NCBI GenBank assembly: GCA_963702235.1
Contig: CAVPBZ010000028.1
Span: 1 to 64,000 of the forward strand
Direction: 5' to 3'
Length of the DNA stretch: 64,000 bases
Source of the DNA: PALSA-505 sp963702235
Lineage (GTDB): Bacteria; Actinomycetota; Actinomycetes; Streptosporangiales; Streptosporangiaceae
This document shows positions 8,626 to 16,097 of this stretch, piece by piece. The position numbers and the translations under genes were made by a program. The stretch's first letter is position 1. Each line of letters opens with the position of its first letter. The notes under the pieces were generated by a model. That model did not search any database and was not told the DNA's origin. It was given only the letters and a program-made list of their open reading frames with translations.

Positions 8626-9811
8626 GGCCGAGGGCGTTTCTGGCTGGCTCAGCACCGTCGCCGACCGGGCCTGGCCCGGGCTCGGGACGAGCGGTCAGCA
8701 TCAGGTAGGCGCGCCTGCCCATGTACAGCACGAACGCGAGCCCGGCGACCAGGTAGCAGTTGGCGACGAGGGTCGCCAGCCAGTGAAACCCGTAGTCCGG
8801 CCGGCCCAGCGAATGCGGCGTCCACCACAGCGGCGCCAGCGCGAACAGCACGAAGCCGCCGGCCGCGGCGATCCGGCCGCCGGTCCCGCCGCGGGCGAGC
8901 ACGACCAGCGCCGGCACGATCCACACCCAGTGATGCGTCCAGGAAATGGGCGAGACCAGCAGGCTGGTGGCACCGGTCACCGCCGCCGCGCTCAGCCAGT
9001 CGGCACGCCGGGCGAACACCGTGGCCGCCGCCATCCCGGCGATCCCGATGGCGACCGACGCCAGCAGGTACCAGGAGCCGACGTGAGTGATCCCGCCGAA
9101 GATCCGGACCGCTGCCCCGTAGGGGGACTGGTTACCGACGTAGGGCGCGTCGATGCGCTTGGTGTCGTAGAAGAAGCGCGTCCAGTAGAGCCGGGAGGCG
9201 CCCGGAGCGACGAGGTACCCGATCAGCGTGCAGCCGATGAAGGCGCCGACCGCCGTCATCGCGGCCTTGGTCCGCCCGGCCAGCAGGAAGAGCAGGACGA
9301 AGATGGCGGGGGTCAGCTTGATCGCGGCCGCTATCCCGACGCCGATCCCGGCGCGGCGGCCGCGGGCGGCGCGCCAGACGTCGGTGAGCACGAGCGCGAG
9401 GAGAATCGTGTTGATCTGGCCCTGAAACAGGGTGTGGTACACGGGTTCGAGCAGCAGGCCGGCGGCCACTACGGCGGCGACCGCGGTCCTCGCCGCGCGC
9501 CAGCCGGCCAGCTTGAGCGTCAGCACGCACGCGACCGCGAACGCAGCGACAGAGGCCAGTTCCCACAGCACCTGGGCGGCCACGACCGGCAGCAGCGAGA
9601 TGGGCACGAACAGGACCGCCGCGAACGGCGGGTAGGTGAACCAGTGCCCGTGCGCCCGGTCCAGGTACAGGCGGCTGTCGTGCGTGATCGCGTGACCGCC
9701 CCACAGGTACACGCTGAAGTCAACGGCGGTGTGCGCGACCGCGTACCACACGACCACCGCGATCTCGGCAGCCAGCACGCCGTAAACAGCGCGAGTAAGC
9801 CACGGCCTCAC
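8609..9811 (-). CDS. GT87-type polyprenol-phosphate-mannose mannosyltransferase (PimE-like)
   Basis: A 400-residue GT-C membrane glycosyltransferase with about nine or ten hydrophobic segments. The first extracytoplasmic loop has AVDFSVYLWGG and, later, WFTYPPFAAVLFVP; the YPP motif plus LFQGQINTILLAL and AIKLTPAIF are typical of the DUF2029/GT87 family that includes mycobacterial PimE. These enzymes transfer mannose from polyprenol-phosphate-mannose to lipid-linked glycans at the outer face of the membrane. The start is GTG 9811, with no convincing ribosome-binding site. It overlaps the convergent SGNH gene by 17 bases. Acceptor and linkage are unknown. Confidence 0.8.
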   Translation of the reverse strand: MRPWLTRAVYGVLAAEIAVVVWYAVAHTAVDFSVYLWGGHAITHDSRLYLDRAHGHWFTYPPFAAVLFVPISLLPVVAAQVLWELASVAAFAVACVLTLKLAGWRAARTAVAAVVAAGLLLEPVYHTLFQGQINTILLALVLTDVWRAARGRRAGIGVGIAAAIKLTPAIFVLLFLLAGRTKAAMTAVGAFIGCTLIGYLVAPGASRLYWTRFFYDTKRIDAPYVGNQSPYGAAVRIFGGITHVGSWYLLASVAIGIAGMAAATVFARRADWLSAAAVTGATSLLVSPISWTHHWVWIVPALVVLARGGTGGRIAAAGGFVLFALAPLWWTPHSLGRPDYGFHWLATLVANCYLVAGLAFVLYMGRRAYLMLTARPEPGPGPVGDGAEPARNALGLTAPK

Positions 9812-9999
9812 AAGTCAACCCCAGTCGGCTGAGCGACGTCCCGCACCCGGCCGCCGCCCCGGACACCTGCCTAACGCACTGTACGTGAAGATCGTCAAGA
9901 CGCCGGTCCGGCCACCCCGGCCGGTCATGGCCGTGGCTCTCACACCACGCCGGCGGCAACCGTGGTGCCAATACGGCATTATGTAGAACACAGATTCGA

Positions 10000-10005
10000 T
10001 ATACT
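10000..10005 (+). promoter_or_regulatory. -10 element giving a leaderless HNH mRNA
   Basis: TATACT at 10000-10005 is a good -10 hexamer. The predicted transcription start, seven bases after its last T, is base 10012, the G of the GTG start codon. No Shine-Dalgarno sequence is present, so translation of a leaderless transcript is likely. The -35 region is weak (TTATGT about 15 bases upstream). Confidence 0.45.
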
Positions 10006-10011
10006 TCTCTG

Positions 10012-10500
10012 GTGATCAGAATCTGTATTGATTGCGGGCGGAGTTATCAGCCATCCAGCAGGCACCTTCGATGTCCAGCGTGCCGTTCCAGGGACTTGTG
10101 CTCGTGCGGAGCGGCAAAGCAGGGGAAGTCAGCCACCTGCTCCGCCTGTCGTACGGTAGCCCGTGCAGCAAATGGCCGCTGGCGAGGGGGGCGTACGCGC
10201 CACAAGGCTGGATACGTTCTGGCCTGGACGCAGGGTCACCCACGGGCGGGAAAGGGGCACTACGTCTTCGAGCACATCATCGTCATGGAGAGCATCCTCG
10301 GCCGGTACCTGCTGCCGGACGAGTCAGTGCACCATCGAAACGGCGTTCGAGACGACAACCGTCCCGAAAATCTAGAACTCTGGACCCGGCCACAGCCAAC
10401 AGGCATCCGGGTCATTGATGCCGTTGCCTGGGCGCGCGAAATCCTTGCTCGTTACGAGGGAGACATAGTCACCTCCAACAATGCTCAGGGTCTCCACTGA
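10012..10500 (+). CDS. HNH endonuclease with N-terminal zinc ribbons
   Basis: A 162-residue protein. The N-terminus holds two cysteine clusters, CIDCG...CPAC (residues 5-24) and CSCG...CSAC (near 31-46), that look like zinc ribbons. The C-terminal half is an HNH_3-type nuclease core: GHYVFEHIIVME, then SVHHRNGVRDDNRPENLELW. The two histidines of VHH and the Asn of NRPENLEL fit the beta-beta-alpha-metal fold. Such stand-alone proteins are often phage-borne or homing nucleases. The gene is clearly poorer in GC than its neighbours and ends only 7 bases from the 3' end of the tmRNA gene, a common integration site, so recent acquisition is likely (inference). Confidence 0.85.
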   Translation: MIRICIDCGRSYQPSSRHLRCPACRSRDLCSCGAAKQGKSATCSACRTVARAANGRWRGGRTRHKAGYVLAWTQGHPRAGKGHYVFEHIIVMESILGRYLLPDESVHHRNGVRDDNRPENLELWTRPQPTGIRVIDAVAWAREILARYEGDIVTSNNAQGLH

Positions 10501-10503
10501 GCA
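10482..10503. terminator. Hairpin terminating tmRNA and/or the HNH gene
   Basis: TGCTCAG at 10482-10488 and CTGAGCA at 10497-10503 pair perfectly over 7 bp with an 8-base loop. It lies immediately 3' of ssrA on the minus strand and spans the stop codon of the HNH gene on the plus strand. Confidence 0.5.
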
Positions 10504-10507
10504 CTCT

Positions 10508-10877
10508 TGGAGGTGGCGGGAATCGAACCCGCGTCCTTCGGTGCTTCACCAGGGCTTCTCCGGGCGCAGCCTGCCCTGCTTTTCTCAGCCCCGGCGGTCC
10601 TGCAGGCCTGCCGCCGACGGGCTCAGTCGCTGTTCGGTGTCCTAACCGGCTCCGCGACCGATCCGGTTAGTTGAGCCTCTTAGCTGATGCCAGGATCCGG
10701 GCCAGAGGCGGTCCCGGGCTGACAGACCTCAGAACTCGCTGTCAGGCAGCGAGAGCGAGGTCAGTGCGCTTTGCGTTGGCACTTATGGTTTGCGGTCACG
10801 GGATTAACGAGGTCGCCACCACGACCCTCGGCCCGCTTCCCCTGGCTCGACAACCAAAGTCGAAGCCTGTCACCCCC
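10508..10877 (-). ncRNA. ssrA: Transfer-messenger RNA (tmRNA)
   Basis: One-piece tmRNA of 370 bases that rescues stalled ribosomes together with SmpB. The 5' end GGGGGTGACAGG and the 3' end, with the T-arm GGTTCGATTCC followed by CACCTCC and discriminator A, pair as a 7-bp acceptor stem (one G-U). The terminal CCA is not encoded. The tag reading frame runs from 10780 down to 10742: ANAKRTDLALAA then TGA. The preceding ACCATAAGT fits the usual context before the resume codon GCC. smpB lies 2.6 kb upstream on the same strand, beyond the PBP-like gene. The 3' end is abutted by an HNH nuclease gene, but no duplicated 3'-end fragment (attachment site) was seen nearby. Confidence 0.95.
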
Positions 10878-11022
10878 TATTGAGTTGTCCCGTGCCGCCC
10901 GACGCGAACGCCGGGTGACACATCGGGAAACGCTACCTTGTGGAACGCCTCACGGCCAAGTCTGATTCCCGGCCAGGGCGGATCAGGCAGCGCGGATCAG
11001 GCAACAGGGAGGGACCTCAGCA

Positions 11023-11138
11023 TGATGAGAACCCCGCGGGCGCTGGCGGTGGCCGAAGTGCGCCCGCGGGGTTGACCGGCAGGGTCGGGGCCGGTCCATT
11101 GTCCGGGCTTCCCCCGAGATGAAGCCCGGTTCTCATCA
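11023..11138. other. Structured intergenic element with nested inverted repeats
   Basis: The 397 bases between ssrA and the PBP-like gene (10878-11274) hold no credible gene. They contain a 14-bp perfect stem (11030-11043 with 11060-11073, starting AACCCCGCGG), an 8-bp perfect hairpin (CCGGGCTT 11103-11110 with AAGCCCGG 11122-11129), and an 11-bp outer pairing (TGATGAGAACC 11023-11033 with GGTTCTCATCA 11128-11138). The outer pairing competes with parts of both inner stems, so alternative folds are possible. Further left is a 13-base tandem repeat (GCGGATCAGGCA at 10979 and 10992). The simplest role is a strong terminator for the PBP operon; an unlisted small RNA is the alternative. Confidence 0.5.
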
Positions 11139-11274
11139 CGGCGACTGGGCCGCAACCCCCCAAGCGACACCCAGTCACCTGCTAAGACGACGGAATGCAG
11201 TTAAAAGGTTGCTCAGCGTAATCAGAATTCGGGTAACGGTTACGTCACGGCTGCGCAGGCAGCGGCCACCGGGG

Positions 11275-13514
11275 CTACGGGCCGAGCAGCGACGCGGGCA
11301 GCCGCTGCAGGAAGTGCGCGGCGAGCGGGACTGCGGAGTTGCTGCTGGACGTGCCGAACTCCAGCACGGCGAAGGCCACGTCGCCGCGGAAACCCACGAA
11401 CCAGGCGGCCCGGACGCCCTTGCCGCCCTGGCTGAACGGTGCCTGTCCGGCCTGGCCGTAGACGGGCTGGCCGGACAGGTCGGCCTGCCGCGCGGTCCCG
11501 GTCCGCACGGCGGCCCGCATCAGGCTCCGCAGCGTCCCCATGGCCTGGTGGCTCACCTGGTACTTCGACGCGATCGGCGCAGCCGCCGGGTCGGCCGGGC
11601 TGGTCACCAGCGAAGGAGCGTGCCACTGCCCGGAATCCACCTGGCCCGCGACCAGCGCCATATTCAGGGGGCTGACCAGAACGTTCCCGGTACCGATCGT
11701 GTCCGCGGCCAGTTGCGCGTCGTCCGCCGGAGCGGGCATCGCGCCGGTGAAGGCAGTCAGCGGCAGCCGCCAGGACGCGCCGAGGCCGAATCCCGTGGCC
11801 ATGCCGCGCAGGCCGGCCGCGTCAGCCGCCGGGACAGGCCGGCGAATGCGGTGCCGCAGCCGTGGGCGAAATCGGCGCTGAACGGCGGCTGCGCGCCGAG
11901 GCCCCGGGCCGGCGGGTCGTTGATGAATGTCTCGCCGCCCACGTCGTTGACGGTGGTGCACGGCACCTGATCGCTCGCCGACAGCCCGGTACCCAGGAGG
12001 GCGGCGGTCGAGACGATCGTGAATGCCTGCCCCGGCGGGTACCGTCCGGCCAGCGGGTCGGGCTGCGCGATGTGGCCGTGGCGGGCGGCCTGACTGGCGA
12101 CGGCGAGAATCTTGCCGGTGGATGCCTGCACGGCCACGATCGCGGCGGCGCCGGCGGTGCTGCCGAGCGCCCCGTTGGCCGCGGTCTGGGCGATGGAGCT
12201 GAGCGTGGTGCGCACCGCCGATCCGGGTAGTCCCGACCATCGGTGCAGCACGGACACCAGGTGCCCGGCGCCGTCCTCGACGATCACCTCGGTGGTCGGC
12301 GAGCCCGCCAGCCTGCGCTGGTAGTACTGCTGCAGCCCGGACAGGCCAGTGGTGTCACCCGGCTGGTAGGCGATGCCGGACTGCCGGAACAGCGGGGCGT
12401 TCTCGGTGCCGACCGTCCCGACCACGCCGGTCGCGATGCTGGTGAACAACCGCTGCCCGGCCCGGTGGACGATCAGCCCGGGCACGCTGCGCAGCCGCCC
12501 GCCCAGCTGCGCGTAGGACCGGGGATCGAGCGTGAGCAGGCCGAGGAACGACCCTTGCGGCGCGGCGTCAATCTGGTCCAGCACCTGCGCGGAGTCCAGG
12601 CCGGTGATCCGGCCGAGGCCGCTGGCGGTCGCCGTCGCGCTGGCCAGCCGGTCCGGCCGCACGCCGACCACGTAGGTGGCCGACGGCTGCTGCAGCGGCT
12701 GCCCGGCCGCATCGAGTATCAGCGCGCGCGGTGCCATGGCGCTGCGCACAGCCAGTCGCGTGCCTGGGCGCAGGCCGGGGACGATGACACTGGGGCTCCA
12801 CCGGATCTTCCAGGCCGAGCCGGTCCAGTGCAACCCGAACTGCCCGGTGTACCGCCACGCTGCGCCGTCCGCGCCGAGGTCCACCGACGCGCCGAACTGC
12901 GCCTGCGCGGTGTCACCGCTCTGCGTGACCTTCTCGATGCTGAGGTAGAGCGCCGCGGCGTCCACCTGCTGGTAGGCCGCCCGGAGCGCGGCCGCGACCG
13001 CCGCCGGATTGCCGGTGGTGAGCTGGCCGGCCTGCTGATAGTTGCCCTGTTCCCAGTCCAGCAGGAACGACTGCACAGTCGTCTCCGCTGACGTGTCCGG
13101 CGCGCCGCCGCCGAGCAGCCCGGCCGAGATCACGCCCAGTATCACCGCCGCGCCGCCGACGCGGAGCAGCCTGGACCGGGAAAAGATGCCGCTGACCCGC
13201 CCGCGCGGGCCTGGCCGTGGTGGCGACGGCGAGACGGATTTTCCTGCCGAACGGGCAGGGGCCGGGGTATCACCCGGACCAGCGGGTGGCACCGGTCCCG
13301 GGGCGGCCGGAGCAGGCGGCGGGCCAGACCGGGCGGCGCCGTTCTCACCGTCCGGCGCGGGCAGGGGAAGCTGACCGGGGTCGGCCTGCCCGTCCGGGTG
13401 AACGGGCGGCTGGAAGACCCGGTTGCGGGCCGTCAGCCAGGATGCGCGCCGTTGCGGGCCGGAGTGCGCGCCCTGGCTATGGCCGGGCCGGGACATGTCC
13501 TTGTTCCCAGTCAC
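11275..13514 (-). pseudogene. Penicillin-binding-protein homologue, catalytically degenerate, one frameshift
   Basis: Encodes about 746 residues if one base is restored near 11831, where a C run seems one base short (plus-strand GGG) and the frame jumps from AFAGLS to PAADAAGLRGMA. The order is a proline-rich cytosolic tail (about 1-115), one membrane helix (near 118-138), an NTF2-like MecA_N domain (about 142-260), a dimerisation region, and a transpeptidase fold. Conserved surroundings remain (GRYPPG, TAF, AWFVGFRGD), but the catalytic motifs are replaced: SxxK is QAFT near residue 496, SxN is GCG near 550, KTG is QAG near 685. GTG 13514 overlaps the smpB stop by four bases. If expressed, it may be a scaffold or sensor rather than a transpeptidase (inference). 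The frameshift may be a sequence error. Confidence 0.75.
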
Positions 13515-13975
13515 CTTCGCCGGCGGAGCGCACGGTCCACCTCCCTGGCCGCATCCCGTTGCGCCAGATCATGACGCTTGTCATACGTCCGCTTGCCGCG
13601 GGCCAGCGCCAGCTCAACCTTCGCCTTCCCGCCGCTGAAGTACAGCGACAGCGGGACAATCGTGAAGCCGCGCTCGGCCACCTGGCTGGCAAGCCGGTCG
13701 ATCTCCTTGCGGTGTAGCAGCAGCTTACGCGTCCGCCGCGGCTCGTGGTTGGTCCACGTGCCCTGCGCGTACTCCGGGATGTGCAGCCCGTGCAGCCACA
13801 GCTCATCGCCGGTGAGCTGGCCGTATGCCTCGTTCAGCGACGCCCGGCCGGCGCGCAGTGACTTCACTTCGGTGCCGGTCAGCACGAGGCCCGCCTCGAT
13901 GGTGTCCTCGATGTGGTAGTCGTGCCTGGCCCGCCGGTTCCGGGCGACGACCTTGACTCCCTGCTCCCGCGGCAC
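13511..13975 (-). CDS. smpB: SsrA-binding protein SmpB
   Basis: RNA-binding partner of tmRNA that delivers it to stalled ribosomes. The 154-residue protein has ARHDYHIEDTIEAGLVLTGTEVKSLR at the N-terminus (split here by eye into the conserved YHIEDT and GTEVKSLR blocks), HIPEYAQG, and the basic C-terminal tail KRHDLAQRDAAREVDRA that enters the decoding site. The start is GTG 13975 with a poor ribosome-binding site. Its stop codon overlaps the start of the PBP-like gene (GTGA). ftsX and ftsE lie upstream on the same strand, an order common in actinobacteria. Confidence 0.97.
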   Translation of the reverse strand: MPREQGVKVVARNRRARHDYHIEDTIEAGLVLTGTEVKSLRAGRASLNEAYGQLTGDELWLHGLHIPEYAQGTWTNHEPRRTRKLLLHRKEIDRLASQVAERGFTIVPLSLYFSGGKAKVELALARGKRTYDKRHDLAQRDAAREVDRALRRRR

Positions 13976-14065
13976 TACGCCGGGCCTCCCATCTATCGAA
14001 CCTTTTCCAGCCTCACGAGTCCGCGCAGCTTCCGCTATCCGCAGCGGGCGGTTGAAAAAGGCCCG

Positions 14066-14976
14066 TCACACCCGCAGATAGCGCCGGAGGGTCAGGAAAG
14101 ACGTCGCGCCGCAGAGCAGCACGCCCACGATCATCGTGAGGAGCACGACCTCGATCAGATCCGTGGCGCTGAGCCGCACGTTGAAGGTGAAGTACTCCTG
14201 CAGGGTATCCAGCCCTAGCGACTTGACCGCCACGAGGAGGCCGGCCGCGACGAGCCAGCCGACCAGGCCGGCGATCACGCCCTCGACCAGGAAGGGCAGC
14301 TGGATGTAGAAGTTGGAGGCGCCGACCAGGCGCATGATGGAAGTCTCGCGGCGCCGGTTGAACGCGGACAGCCGGATCGTGTTCGCCACCAGCAGCGCCG
14401 CGGCGATGATCAGGATGATCGCGATGACCACGACCGCGTTCCGCGCGCCGTCGAGCAGCTTGTAGAAGTTGCTGAGGATGGACCGGTCATCGACGATGTC
14501 GTCAACGCCGGCAGGCCCTGCACCGTGCCCGCGACCACGTTGAAGTCAGCGGTCGGGTTCTTCAGCTTGACCTCGAAGGAGTTCGGGATGTCGCCCTGGC
14601 TGACCGTGCTGACGAACGACGGGTCCTGGGAGAAGTCCTGCCTGAAGTGCTGGTAGGCCTGCGCCTGGGTCTCGTAAAACACGTGCTGGACCTGCGGCAG
14701 GCTCTGCAGGTCGTGCTTGATCGAGGCGATCTCGGTGGCGGTGGCCGGGCCGTTCTGCCTGCACTGCGTGCTGACGCTGTTGGCCGTGCACAGGTAGACG
14801 GAGATCTCGACCTTGCCCTGCCAGTACGTCCTGGTGTTGTTCACCTGCTTGACGAACAGCAGGCCGGTGCCGAGGAGGGACAGGCTGATGGCCACGACCA
14901 CGACGAGCGCGATCGTCATGGTGAGGTTACGCCGCAGCCCCGTCCATACCTCGTGGAAGACAAACTGTGCACGCAT
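14066..14976 (-). pseudogene. ftsX: Cell-division permease FtsX, interrupted by one frameshift
   Basis: Permease half of FtsEX, which activates peptidoglycan hydrolases at the septum. The first part (from ATG 14976) has MRAQFVFHEVWTGLRRN, helix 1, and the extracellular loop up to VQGLP. It then runs out of frame near 14507-14511. The second part resumes in another frame with DDIVDDRSILSNFY, KLLDGARN, the helix VVIAIILIIAAALL, and TIRLSAFNRRRETSIMRLVGAS, ending RRYLRV. Adding one G restores a 303-residue protein of normal length. A lost base in a G/C run is a typical sequencing error, and an intact ftsX would be expected. It lies 81 bases downstream of ftsE. Confidence 0.9.
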
Positions 14977-15057
14977 CGCCGCTGAATCCCTCGGTAGTAC
15001 CGGGCGGCCAGGCTCATGCCCACGGCCGCTGGATGATCTCGGGGGTCGATAAAACTC

Positions 15058-15747
15058 TCAGTACGCCTGGCCGTACACCCCGCGGGACTGGTCCCTGACC
15101 ACCTTGCCGAACTCGAGCTCCACCACGCGCTTGCGCATCGAATCCACGATCGCCGCGTCGTGCGTGGCCATCACCACGGTAGTGCCGGTCCTGTTGATCC
15201 GGTCGAGAACCTTCATGATTCCGATGGAGGTCGCCGGGTCGATGTTGCCGGTCGGCTCGTCCGCCAGCAAGATCATCGGGCGGTTGACGAACGCCCTGGC
15301 CATGGCGACCCGCTGCTGCTCGCCGCCGGACAGCTCGTCGGGCATCCTGTCGTGCTTGCCCTCCAGGCCCACCAGGTCGATGACTTCGGGAACGACCTTG
15401 CGGATGAAGCGCCGCGGCTTCCCGATGACCTCCAGCGCGAACGCGACGTTCTGGTAGATGTTCTTGTTGGGCAGCAGCCGGAAGTCCTGGAAGACACAGC
15501 CGATCCGGCGCCGCAGCAGCGGGATGCGCCAGGCAGTGAGCCGGGCCAGGTCCTTGCCGGCCACGTGGATCCTGCCCTCGGTGGGCCGCTCCTCCTTGAG
15601 CACCAGCCGCAGGAACGTCGATTTGCCCGAGCCGGACGGGCCGACGAGGAAGATGAACTCGCCCTTCTCGACGTCAATGTTGACGTTCTCCAGCGCCGGA
15701 CGGCTCTGGTTCGGGTACAGCTTCGTGACGTTATCGAAGTGGATCAC
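15058..15747 (-). CDS. ftsE: Cell-division ATP-binding protein FtsE
   Basis: ATPase of the FtsEX complex. The 229-residue protein has Walker A GPSGSGKST, the Q-loop FQDFRLL, the signature LSGGEQQR, Walker B ILLADEPTGN and the switch His in MATHDA. It begins VIHFDNVTKLYPNQSRPAL, the usual FtsE N-terminus, which is why GTG 15747 was chosen over an upstream extension with no similarity. No clear ribosome-binding site precedes it. It is followed by ftsX on the same strand and is divergent from the small zinc-finger protein gene. Confidence 0.95.
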   Translation of the reverse strand: MIHFDNVTKLYPNQSRPALENVNIDVEKGEFIFLVGPSGSGKSTFLRLVLKEERPTEGRIHVAGKDLARLTAWRIPLLRRRIGCVFQDFRLLPNKNIYQNVAFALEVIGKPRRFIRKVVPEVIDLVGLEGKHDRMPDELSGGEQQRVAMARAFVNRPMILLADEPTGNIDPATSIGIMKVLDRINRTGTTVVMATHDAAIVDSMRKRVVELEFGKVVRDQSRGVYGQAY

Positions 15748-15900
15748 AGATTCATCACACGCGATCGGTAAGATGGGAGGTGAAGGTCGGGCTACGGGTC
15801 TCACCTGGATTGGCCACGGGACAGTCTAGGCGGGAAACTGGCTTCGAAGGTCTAACATCGCCGAACTCGCCCGCGTGTCGCCCGCCCGAAGGGAAGCTCG

Positions 15901-16083
15901 ATGAGCTGCGAACACCTGATCTGCGCTCAATGTGCCGGGCCGGTCGTGGAGGGACGCTGCCCCGCTTGCCGGCACGCCAAGGCGGACGTGCACCACACCC
16001 AGTCAGGCCATGGCGTCCAGCTGCTCATCATGGCGCTGATCGCCACGCTGCTGCTCATGCTCGCCTTGCATCTCGCCCACTAA
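15901..16083 (+). CDS. Small CxxC zinc-ribbon-like membrane protein, function unknown
   Basis: A 60-residue protein. The N-terminal half has two cysteine pairs, CAQC and CPAC (near residues 8-23), resembling a zinc ribbon. The C-terminal half is one hydrophobic helix (LLIMALIATLLLMLALHL). A clear GAAGGGAAG precedes ATG 15901, and the composition is protein-like, so the gene is probably real despite its size. It sits between ftsE (divergent) and prfB (convergent), and I recall similar small proteins at this place in related actinomycetes (not checked). No function can be assigned. Confidence 0.7.
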   Translation: MSCEHLICAQCAGPVVEGRCPACRHAKADVHHTQSGHGVQLLIMALIATLLLMLALHLAH

Positions 16084-16097
16084 TGCGCTTGCGCGGA

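Noticed and set aside
10671..10883. Small open frame inside the ssrA region on the plus strand
   Set aside because: It lies wholly opposite the tmRNA gene, whose structure explains the sequence.
10978..11003. Tandem 13-base repeat as a start of a CRISPR array or attachment site
   Set aside because: Only two adjacent copies without spacers are present; it is a simple short duplication.
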